Assembly (NCBI GenBank): GCA_902782705.1
Contig: CACZOL010000037.1
Span: 1 to 5,038, forward strand
Reading direction: 5' to 3'
Source: an uncultured Selenomonadaceae bacterium
Lineage (GTDB): Bacteria; Bacillota; Negativicutes; Selenomonadales; Selenomonadaceae
DNA length: 5,038 bases
Below, one piece after another: positions 1-5,038 of the stretch; position 1 is the first letter of the stretch; every line of letters begins with the position of its first letter. The position numbers were made by a program, and so were the translations under genes. A model generated the notes under the pieces. That model was not told the DNA's origin, made no database searches, and saw only the letters and a list, made by a program, of their open reading frames with translations.

Positions 1-560
1 GAGAACGTGCCGGTCATTTCGCGGACGTTGCTCGTGATCTCTTTCAGGTTGACCACCGTGCTGACGAAAGACGTCTTGAGCTGCGGATCGTTGAGTACGC
101 CGTTGATGCCGTTCAGCATCTCATGCGCCTGCTCCACGAGCATAGACATCTTCGAAATGACGTTTTCCATATTCTCTTCCGGCGTGCCCGCCACATGGTC
201 GCCATCTCCCAGATACACGCCCGCGTCTTTCGCCGGCAGGATGTTGATGTATTTTTCGCCGAGGAACCCGCTGGAGCTGACCGTGATGACCGAAGCGTGC
301 GGCACGCGGATATCGTCCTTCACGGACATCGTGACCAGCACGTGCATCCCTTCCGTCTCGACGGCGTTCACTTTTCCCACGGGCACGCCCGCAAAGCGCA
401 CCTCCGCCGACGGGTTCAGACCGATGACTTCGGGAAACGTCGCGTACAATGTGTAATAGCCGCTGCCAAAAAATGTGATGCCGGAAAGCATGACCAGCAT
501 GAACGCCAGCAATGCCAACCCGCAAACGGTAAACGCGCCGACCTTCACTTCATTTGTCAC
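1..560 (-). CDS. mlaD: MlaD-like MCE-domain lipid transport protein (partial, C-terminus off left edge)
   Basis: This is the substrate-binding subunit of an Mla/MCE ABC system, which carries phospholipid between inner and outer membranes. Only the first 186 codons are in the window. Visible parts are a short cytoplasmic start (residues 1-6), one N-terminal membrane anchor (about 7-31, rich in Leu, Met and Phe) and an MCE domain (about 35-110). That domain has the typical motifs VRFAGVPVGKV (54-64) and SSSGFLGEKYINI (95-107). From about 128 the sequence becomes polar and helix-like, as in the coiled region after the MCE domain. The start is GTG at 560: an in-frame TAG lies seven codons upstream, and AGGAAGGGG sits 9 bases before the GTG. 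The gene overlaps the end of mlaF by 11 bases, so translation is probably coupled. Family assignment is firm. The total length, and whether it ends in an outer-membrane barrel as reported for Veillonella parvula MlaD, cannot be seen. Confidence 0.9.
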   Translation of the reverse strand, partial: MTNEVKVGAFTVCGLALLAFMLVMLSGITFFGSGYYTLYATFPEVIGLNPSAEVRFAGVPVGKVNAVETEGMHVLVTMSVKDDIRVPHASVITVSSSGFLGEKYINILPAKDAGVYLGDGDHVAGTPEENMENVISKMSMLVEQAHEMLNGINGVLNDPQLKTSFVSTVVNLKEITSNVREMTGTF

Positions 561-1305
561 GTGCCAAGTCCCCTTCCTCTATCGCAAATCCCCGCAGAAA
601 ATCCCGCACACGCGGGTCGCGCAATCGCCGAAACGTCTCCGTCTTCTCCAAAGCGATGATCTCTCCCTCGTAGAGCATCGCGATACGGTCCGCCACGAAA
701 CACGCCGTCTCCATGTCGTGGGTGACGACCACCGATGTGACGCCGGTCGCTTTCTGCGTCGAGATAATCAGTTCGCCAATTTTTTTCGTCATCACAGGAT
801 CGAGACCCGAGTCCGGCTCGTCGTAAAAAATGATGGACGGGCCGAAAGCCAACGCCCGCGCCAGACTCACGCGTTTCTTCATGCCGCCCGAGAGCTCGCC
901 CGGCATCATATCCGCCGCGTCGGGCAGGCCCACAAGTTTCAGCTTTTCCTTTATGATTTCCCGAATCTTCTCCTCCGGGTAATCCGTATGCTCGCGAAGC
1001 CCGAAGGCCACGTTGTCTCCGACGGTCATCGAATCGAACAGCGCCGAATACTGGAACACCATGCCCATCGAAAGCCGCACCTCGTCGAGCTCTTCCTCGT
1101 CAAGCTGCGTGATTTCCGTTCCGTTCACCCAGATTTCCCCGGACGTCGGCCGGTCGAGGCCGATCATCAGGCGAAGCAGTGTGCTCTTGCCGGAGCCCGA
1201 GCCTCCGATCAGCGCCAGCGTCTCGCCGTCTTCCACGCGAAAGCCGACGTCCCGAAGCACTTCTTTATGCCCGAAGGATTTGTCCACATGCTTCAGTTCG
1301 ATCAT
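550..1305 (-). CDS. mlaF: MlaF-like ABC transporter ATP-binding protein
   Basis: This is the cytoplasmic ATPase that powers the MlaE/MlaD lipid transporter. The 251-residue protein is a single complete nucleotide-binding domain of normal family length. It has Walker A GGSGSGKST (34-42), Q-loop Q85 in MVFQYS, ABC signature LSGGM (138-142), Walker B IIFYDEP with catalytic E163, D-loop SGLDP (166-170) and the H-loop histidine H196 in VVTHD. All catalytic residues are present. The chosen start (MIELKHV) has GAGGG five bases upstream and matches where ABC domains of this family usually begin. An in-frame ATG four codons earlier (1317) overlaps the mlaE stop as ATGA but has no ribosome binding site, so both starts remain possible. 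The subunit assignment rests on the flanking permease and MCE genes as well as on the sequence. Other ABC ATPases look alike in isolation. Confidence 0.93.
   Translation of the reverse strand: MIELKHVDKSFGHKEVLRDVGFRVEDGETLALIGGSGSGKSTLLRLMIGLDRPTSGEIWVNGTEITQLDEEELDEVRLSMGMVFQYSALFDSMTVGDNVAFGLREHTDYPEEKIREIIKEKLKLVGLPDAADMMPGELSGGMKKRVSLARALAFGPSIIFYDEPDSGLDPVMTKKIGELIISTQKATGVTSVVVTHDMETACFVADRIAMLYEGEIIALEKTETFRRLRDPRVRDFLRGFAIEEGDLARDK
570..578 (-). promoter_or_regulatory. Ribosome binding site for mlaD inside the end of mlaF
   Basis: AGGAAGGGG on the minus strand ends nine bases before the mlaD GTG at 560. It lies within the last codons of mlaF and supports a GTG start that overlaps that gene by 11 bases. 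Confidence 0.7.
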
Positions 1306-1313
1306 GGCGACCC

Positions 1314-2084
1314 TCATTTATACAAGATCAACGATAAAAAGCAATTCATGATGAAAATGACGATAATCGCGCTGACGACCGAGCGCGTCGTCGCGACGCC
1401 GACGCCTTCCGCACCCGCCGGCGCCTTGAGCCCGCAGTAGCAGCCGAGCACAGCGATGAACATCCCGAAAACCGCCGCCTTGACAAGGCCGCCTGTGATG
1501 TCGTGAACCACCGCAAACGTCGTAATCGAATTCCAATACAGATACGAAGAAATGCCGGACCAGCCTACCGCAATCAGCCAGCCGCCGAGAATCCCGATCA
1601 CGTCGCCGAAAATCGTCAGCACCGGAACCATCGCCATGCAGGCGATCATGCGCGGCACGATCAAATACCCGATAGGGCTCGTTGCCATCACCCGAAGCGC
1701 GTCGATCTGCTCTGTGACTTTCATCGTGCTGATCTCCGCCGTGATGGCCGAGCCGACGCGCCCCGCCGCGACGACGCCGACGAGCACCGGGCCGAGTTCC
1801 CTGCCGACGGCGATGGCGATAACGCCGCCAATCGTCGACTGCGCGCCGAACCGAATAAATTCGTGCGCGATCTGGAGCGTCATGACCATGCCCGTGAACA
1901 GCAGCGTCAATCCGACAATCGGAAGCGAGTCCGCGCCGAGGTGCGCCATCTGTGAGAAGACATGGCGCATACGGGGCGGCCTTCTCATCTGCTTGAGCGT
2001 TTCCGCCAGCAGCAGCACGACCTCCCCGACATATTGCAGCCATCGGATCACAAACCGCCCGACGCTTCCGAAAAAGTCTTCCAC
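1314..2084 (-). CDS. mlaE: MlaE-family ABC transporter permease
   Basis: This is the inner-membrane permease of the Mla lipid transporter (MlaE/YrbE family). Counting from the chosen start it has 256 residues, the normal size. An N-terminal amphipathic region (about 1-35) precedes membrane segments near 54-74, 85-105, 140-165, 165-185, 205-225 and 235-253. Family signatures are clear: RELGPVL (95-101), AGRVGSAITAE (107-117) and TEQIDALRVM (124-133). I prefer the GTG at 2084, which has AGAGGA nine bases upstream. Another in-frame GTG at 2102 would add six mostly basic residues but lacks a good ribosome binding site. The stop TGA shares bases with a possible mlaF ATG, which points to coupled translation. 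It is the first gene of the visible operon, and a weak candidate promoter lies about 85 bases upstream. Only the start is uncertain. Confidence 0.92.
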   Translation of the reverse strand: MEDFFGSVGRFVIRWLQYVGEVVLLLAETLKQMRRPPRMRHVFSQMAHLGADSLPIVGLTLLFTGMVMTLQIAHEFIRFGAQSTIGGVIAIAVGRELGPVLVGVVAAGRVGSAITAEISTMKVTEQIDALRVMATSPIGYLIVPRMIACMAMVPVLTIFGDVIGILGGWLIAVGWSGISSYLYWNSITTFAVVHDITGGLVKAAVFGMFIAVLGCYCGLKAPAGAEGVGVATTRSVVSAIIVIFIMNCFLSLILYK

Positions 2085-2093
2085 CCTTCGTCT

Positions 2094-2099
2094 TCCTCT
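2094..2099 (-). promoter_or_regulatory. Ribosome binding site favouring the mlaE start at 2084
   Basis: AGAGGA on the minus strand lies nine bases before GTG 2084. The alternative GTG at 2102 has no similar purine run at the right distance. Confidence 0.45.
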
Positions 2100-2168
2100 C
2101 ACGGAAAAAGCCCCGGCAGGATCACGGCCTATCCCAGTTCTTGTTCCTCTAATTGATAATTTTTTCTT

Positions 2169-2197
2169 ATCTTACTCTTTTCCGCAAGGAAGCGCAA
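2169..2197 (-). promoter_or_regulatory. Candidate promoter for the mla operon
   Basis: On the minus strand TTGCGC (2197-2192) and TAAGAT (2174-2169) are separated by 17 bases, ahead of an A-rich tract and 85 bases before the preferred mlaE start. The -10 matches consensus at four of six bases and the -35 only at TTG, so this is a weak, position-based call. Confidence 0.3.
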
Positions 2198-2263
2198 GTT
2201 TTTCCAGCACATAAACGTGCGTCGTTCTCTTCTCCAAAACATCTTAAAGGAGAATTTGAATTT

Positions 2264-2292
2264 TTGACGAATACTATTAACGCAAAAACATC
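2264..2292 (+). promoter_or_regulatory. Weak candidate promoter for the membrane-protein gene
   Basis: TTGACG (2264-2269) is a good -35 match, but the hexamer 17 bases later, AACATC, is a poor -10. It lies about 30 bases before the GTG start, in an A+T-rich patch typical of a promoter. A ribosome-binding-like AAAGGAG at 2246-2252 opens only a very short frame and is probably fortuitous. Confidence 0.22.
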
Positions 2293-2308
2293 AGCAGTCA
2301 ATGCGGAT

Positions 2309-2314
2309 AGGAGA
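2309..2314 (+). promoter_or_regulatory. Ribosome binding site that sets the GTG start at 2323
   Basis: AGGAGA lies eight bases before GTG 2323. No ATG in that frame offers a comparable start nearby, so this site decides the start of the 156-residue membrane protein. Confidence 0.7.
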
Positions 2315-2322
2315 GAGAATCT

Positions 2323-2793
2323 GTGATTGGACTCAAAGAATATTACGATCCACGGAAAATTTTTATCTTCGGACGGCTCATGCTGGCTTTCAATCTTCTC
2401 TTGTTTATTTCCAACCTGCGGCGGATGCCGTCCCTCGCGGCGCTCCTGGTGCTCGTCTCGACGGTGTCCTGCACGCTGCCCTTCATGCTCCAGCATCGGC
2501 AGCACGGCATCGCGGACCCGGTGTTCCTGCGCCGCGTCATCGTGCCGAGTTTTTTGGGGCTGACGGTGTCGGTGCTGCTGCTTTCGATCTTCGGGCCGGA
2601 TATGGCGGCGCCCTATGGGCTCAACCGCCGCGAGACGCTGGGCATGTTCTTTGAAAATCGCGGCCTTTTCTTTCTCGTGACGTCGAATTTCATATTCGTG
2701 CAAATGATCCTGAAAGAAGCGATCCCCGCCGAAGCGCGGAAGCCGTATTGGGCGCTGCTCCTGATCCCGCTGCTTCTGCTGGCGGCAGTGTGA
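2323..2793 (+). CDS. Unrecognised small multi-pass membrane protein
   Basis: I do not recognise this 156-residue protein. It starts at GTG, supported by AGGAGA (2309-2314) eight bases upstream. It is strongly hydrophobic, with about five likely membrane segments: residues 13-31, 36-56, 72-92, 114-130 and 142-156. The last runs to the C-terminus. Short charged loops separate them, for example QHRQHG (57-62) and GLNRRETLG (99-107). A polar start, LKEYYDPRKIF, precedes the first segment. There is no signal peptide, no catalytic motif and no transporter signature that I can name. Its codon use is G+C-rich in third positions like its neighbours, which supports it being a real gene. It is divergent from the mla operon and lies 54 bases before the flavoprotein gene, so co-transcription with that gene is possible but unproven. 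A role in membrane or envelope function would be a guess. Confidence 0.75.
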   Translation: MIGLKEYYDPRKIFIFGRLMLAFNLLLFISNLRRMPSLAALLVLVSTVSCTLPFMLQHRQHGIADPVFLRRVIVPSFLGLTVSVLLLSIFGPDMAAPYGLNRRETLGMFFENRGLFFLVTSNFIFVQMILKEAIPAEARKPYWALLLIPLLLLAAV

Positions 2794-2847
2794 AAGCTCC
2801 AATCAGGTCATATCATAAATATTAACCATTCGGAAGGAGAGATTGAA

Positions 2848-3465
2848 ATGAGAGTACTGATGGTCAACGGATCGCCGCATCCGCAGGGAAATACGGCGAT
2901 CGCTCTGGAGGAAATGCGGAAAACCTTCGAGGCGGAAGGCGTCGAGACGACGCTTTTACAAATCGGCAGCAAGGCGATTCGCGGCTGCGTGGCCTGCGGC
3001 TCGTGCCGTGAGAAGGGGAAATGCGTTTTCGACGACGCGGTAAACGAAGCCGCGCCGCTTTTTGAGGCGGCGGACGGACTCGTGGTCGGAACGCCGGTCT
3101 ATTACGCCTCGGCAAACGCGACGCTCGTCGCGTTCCTCGACCGGCTGTTTTTCAGCGCGCCGTTCGATAAGACGATGAAAGTCGGCGCGGCTGTCGCTGT
3201 GGCGCGGCGCGGCGGATGCTCTGCGACTTTCGACGAGCTGAACAAGTACTTCACCATCAGCGGGATGCCCGTGGCGCCAAGCCAATACTGGAACAGCGTC
3301 CACGGCCTGACGCCGGGCGAAGCCGCACAGGACGGCGAGGGGCTGCAGACGATGCGGACGCTGGCGCAAAACATGACGTTCCTGATGAAGAGCATCTCTC
3401 TCGGCAAGGAGAAATTCAACCTGCCGAAAAAAGAAGAACGCATCGGAACGAACTTTATCCGATAA
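2848..3465 (+). CDS. Flavodoxin-family iron-sulfur flavoprotein (NADPH-dependent FMN reductase-like)
   Basis: This 205-residue cytoplasmic protein belongs to the WrbA/NADPH-dependent FMN reductase superfamily and most resembles iron-sulfur flavoproteins. It is expected to bind FMN and move electrons to or from small redox partners, but its physiological partner is unknown. The N-terminus has a flavodoxin beta strand followed by the FMN-phosphate loop GSPHPQGNT (8-16). Cysteines 47, 50, 53 and 59 form a compact CX2CX2CX5C motif, the spacing known to hold a [4Fe-4S] cluster in archaeal Isf proteins. GTPVYYASAN (81-90) is the flavin-contacting loop, and ARRGG plus KYFTISGMP form the later conserved block. 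The start ATG has AAGGAG eight bases upstream. A strong terminator follows the stop. The family call is solid. The presence of the cluster is inferred from the cysteine pattern. Confidence 0.88.
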   Translation: MRVLMVNGSPHPQGNTAIALEEMRKTFEAEGVETTLLQIGSKAIRGCVACGSCREKGKCVFDDAVNEAAPLFEAADGLVVGTPVYYASANATLVAFLDRLFFSAPFDKTMKVGAAVAVARRGGCSATFDELNKYFTISGMPVAPSQYWNSVHGLTPGEAAQDGEGLQTMRTLAQNMTFLMKSISLGKEKFNLPKKEERIGTNFIR

Positions 3466-3477
3466 CTAAAGACACAA

Positions 3478-3511
3478 AGAGGGTGTCCGAATCCGGGCAC
3501 CCTCTTCTTTT
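3478..3511 (+). terminator. Rho-independent terminator after the flavoprotein gene
   Basis: A hairpin pairs 3478-3488 with 3495-3505. It has eleven base pairs including one G-T pair, with a six-base loop that can close one more pair. A TTCTTTT tract follows. It starts 12 bases after the flavoprotein stop. Read on the other strand, the same stem is followed by a weaker T-rich stretch (TTTGTGTCTTT), so it may also end the convergent thiC transcript. Confidence 0.88.
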
Positions 3512-3520
3512 ACCTATCGT

Positions 3521-4834
3521 TTACAAAATGTCCACGCGCTCGTTGTTCAGCGCTTTGTTCATACTGCGCACCGCGCAGAATTTTCCGCACATGCTGCAAG
3601 CCTCGCTGTGATCGCCTTCCGGCATACGGCTTTCGCGAATCCCCTTCGCCGTTTCCGGGTCCAGCGCACAGGCGTACTGCGCCTCCCAGTCCAGCGCCCG
3701 CCGTGCCTCCGCCATGCGGTCGTCGATTTCCCGTGCACCGGGAACGCCTTTGGCGACGTCGGCGGCATGCGCGGCGATTTTCGCGGCGATAATCCCCTGT
3801 CGAACGTCGTCGACATTCGGCAGGGCCAAATGCTCCGCCGGCGTCACATAACATAGAAAAGCCGCGCCGTGCATGGCCGCCACGGCGCCGCCGATGGCCG
3901 ACGTGATATGATCGTAGCCCGGCGCGATATCCGTTACCAACGGGCCAAGTACATAAAACGGCGCGCCCATGCAGACGTTTTTCTGCACTTCCATATTCGC
4001 CGCGATCTGATTGAGCGGCACATGGCCCGGCCCTTCCACGAGCACTTGGACGTTATGCGCCCACGCCCGCTTTGTCAGCTCGCCCAACCGCACCAACTCG
4101 TCGATCTGGCAAACGTCTGTCGCGTCCGCGAGGCAGCCGGGGCGGCACGCGTCGCCGAGGGAAATCGTCACGTCATGTTTTTCACAGATGTCGAGGATTT
4201 CGTCATAATGCGTATAAAAAGGATTTTCCTAGCCGGTCATGGTCATCCACGCAAAGAGCAGACTGCCGCCCCGGCTGACGATGTTCATTTTGCGCTTGTG
4301 TCTGCGAATCTGCCGCAGCGTGTCGCGCGTGACGCCGCAGTGCAGCGTCACGAAGTCGACGCCGTCTTCGGCGTGAAGCCGCACGACGTCTATAAAATCC
4401 TGCGCCGTGAGCGTTTCCAAGTCCCGCTGATAGTGGATAACGCTGTCATAAATCGGCACCGTTCCGATCATCGCCGGACATTCCTTGACGAGCTTCCGCC
4501 GGAAAGGCTGCGTGTCTCCATGACTGGACAAATCCATGATCGCTTCCGCGCCGAGCTCCACCGCACGTATCACTTTTTCCATTTCCATATCGTAGTCCGC
4601 ACAATCCCGGGACACGCCGAGATTGACATTGATCTTCGTGCGGAGCATGCTGCCGACGCCTTCCGGATCGAGCGAGGCATGCGCGCGATTCGCACAGATG
4701 GCGACTTTTCCCTCCGCCATGAGACGCATCAGCGTCTCCGGCTGCATGCGCTCTTTTTTCGCTACGGTCTCCATCTCCGGCGTCCGTATGCCTTTGCGTG
4801 CCGCGTCCATTTGCGTCGTGTACGCGTTTTTCAT
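3521..4834 (-). pseudogene. thiC: Phosphomethylpyrimidine synthase ThiC, interrupted by an in-frame TAG
   Basis: ThiC is a radical-SAM enzyme that converts aminoimidazole ribotide to HMP-phosphate, the pyrimidine half of thiamine. The reading frame is 437 codons, the length of the shorter clostridial-type ThiC, and covers the whole family: LRTKINVNLGVS (64-75), MDLSSHGD (100-107), HCGVT (165-169), SRGGS (187-191), SLGDACRPGC (225-234), EGPGHVP (267-273), a DIAPGYDH block and a C-terminal cluster motif with C413, C416 and C420. Codon 202 is TAG, directly after MTMTG and before ENPFY. The frame is the same on both sides and no other damage is visible. The upstream piece (201 residues) lacks the cluster cysteines, so without readthrough the enzyme should be dead. 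The ATG start has AAGGAG nine bases upstream. The lesion could be a recent nonsense mutation or a base-call error. No TPP riboswitch is visible in the leader. Confidence 0.9.
4229..4231 (-). other. In-frame amber codon in thiC
   Basis: On the minus strand the codons read ATG ACC GGC TAG GAA AAT CCT, so TAG replaces one sense codon at position 202. The next stop in this frame is the natural TAA at 3521-3523. One base change from AAG, CAG or GAG would explain it. The nearest in-frame start downstream is GTG at 4171 (codon 222), which has no ribosome binding site. Confidence 0.9.
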
Positions 4835-4865
4835 ATCCGTATTCTCCTTCTGTAAGGCATGTTTT

Positions 4866-4881
4866 TTCGTCGAGTGTCCCT
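4866..4881. repeat. Decayed continuation of the 69-base repeat next to thiC
   Basis: Shifted by 69 bases, these positions align to 4935-4950 with 9 of 16 identical. All seven differences are transitions. Similarity stops at 4865, where a T run begins, so this marks the thiC-proximal end of the array. The changes, with C at 4886, create a perfect six-base stem (4872-4877 with 4885-4890). Confidence 0.6.
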
Positions 4882-5038
4882 ATTACACTCACAGAGCATA
4901 TGGGCCGCTAAATTCGCTCCTCGCTTCGCTCGAGCTCGTTAAGCGCTCCCATTATACTCACAGAGCATATGGGCCGCTAAATTCGCTCCTCGCTTCGCTC
5001 GAGCTCGTTAAGCGCTCCCATTATACTCACAGAGCATA
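4882..5038. repeat. 69-base tandem repeat array upstream of thiC
   Basis: Two full 69-base units lie head to tail (4882-4950 and 4951-5019), and a third begins at 5020 and leaves the window after 19 bases. Units 1 and 2 differ at one base (C at 4886 versus T at 4955). No unique spacers separate them. Each unit is packed with short palindromes (CATATG, CTCGAG, GAGCTC, AGCGCT) and repeated GAGCG/CGCTC words. On the minus strand the intact copies contain TATAAT. It is not coding in any convincing frame. The array probably continues to the right of the window. Confidence 0.95.
4942..4978. repeat. Imperfect inverted repeat spanning the repeat-unit junction
   Basis: Bases 4942-4945 pair with 4975-4978, then 4948-4952 with 4969-4973, and 4954-4955 with 4967-4968. 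An asymmetric internal loop and one bulged base interrupt the stem, which leaves an eleven-base loop. As RNA this would fold on either strand. No T run follows on either side, so it is not a standard terminator. Confidence 0.55.

Noticed and set aside
475..1440. Long plus-strand open frame across mlaD and mlaF
   Set aside because: It is antisense to clear MCE and ABC ATPase genes. Its translation is rich in His and Arg with no domain, as expected from the reverse of G+C-rich coding DNA.
2167..2802. Minus-strand open frame of 211 codons opposite the membrane-protein gene
   Set aside because: Its product is a low-complexity run of Arg, His, Gln and Glu with no fold. The plus-strand frame has a ribosome binding site and coherent membrane segments.
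4172..4228. Frameshift or short deletion between the two thiC pieces
   Set aside because: The 57 bases translate in frame into the expected ThiC sequence (ENPFYTHYDEIL and onward). The only lesion is the TAG.
3869..4855. Plus-strand open frame of 328 codons opposite thiC
   Set aside because: It is the complement of strongly conserved ThiC sequence and gives a His/Arg-rich translation without motifs.
4861..4890. Terminator formed by the T run and the 4872-4890 hairpin
   Set aside because: The T run precedes the stem on the plus strand and becomes an A run after it on the minus strand, so neither orientation gives a stem followed by U residues.
4882..5038. CRISPR array
   Set aside because: The 69-base units are directly adjacent with no unique spacers between them.

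Overview
The window looks like chromosomal DNA of a G+C-rich diderm Firmicute, most likely class Negativicutes (Selenomonas/Veillonella-type). This is inferred from an outer-membrane lipid transport (Mla/MCE) cluster together with a short, clostridial-looking ThiC and strong AGGAGG-type ribosome binding sites. No gene here identifies the genus.

Layout. On the minus strand, from about 2100 down to the left edge, lies a tightly packed operon in the order mlaE (permease), mlaF (ATPase), mlaD (MCE substrate-binding protein). mlaE and mlaF overlap by an ATGA and mlaF and mlaD by 11 bases. mlaD is cut by the left edge after 186 codons. A divergent 220-base intergenic region separates this operon from two plus-strand genes: an unrecognised 156-residue multi-pass membrane protein (GTG start at 2323) and a flavodoxin-family iron-sulfur flavoprotein (2848-3465). 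A strong hairpin terminator at 3478-3511 sits between the flavoprotein gene and convergent thiC (minus strand, 3521-4834).

thiC encodes HMP-P synthase of the thiamine pathway. It is full length and well conserved, but an in-frame TAG at codon 202 of 437 splits it. No frameshift is present, so this is a fresh nonsense mutation, a sequencing error, or less likely a recoded codon. Upstream of thiC, where a TPP riboswitch would be expected, the window instead shows a 69-base tandem repeat: two full copies, a third running off the right edge, and a decayed copy facing thiC. Each well-preserved copy carries TATAAT on the thiC strand and a long imperfect hairpin.

How the genes relate. MlaE, MlaF and MlaD should form one inner-membrane ABC complex moving phospholipid between inner and outer membranes. 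The flavoprotein, the membrane protein and thiC have no evident functional link to it. The two most unusual things here are the lone amber codon in thiC and the 69-base repeat array in front of it.
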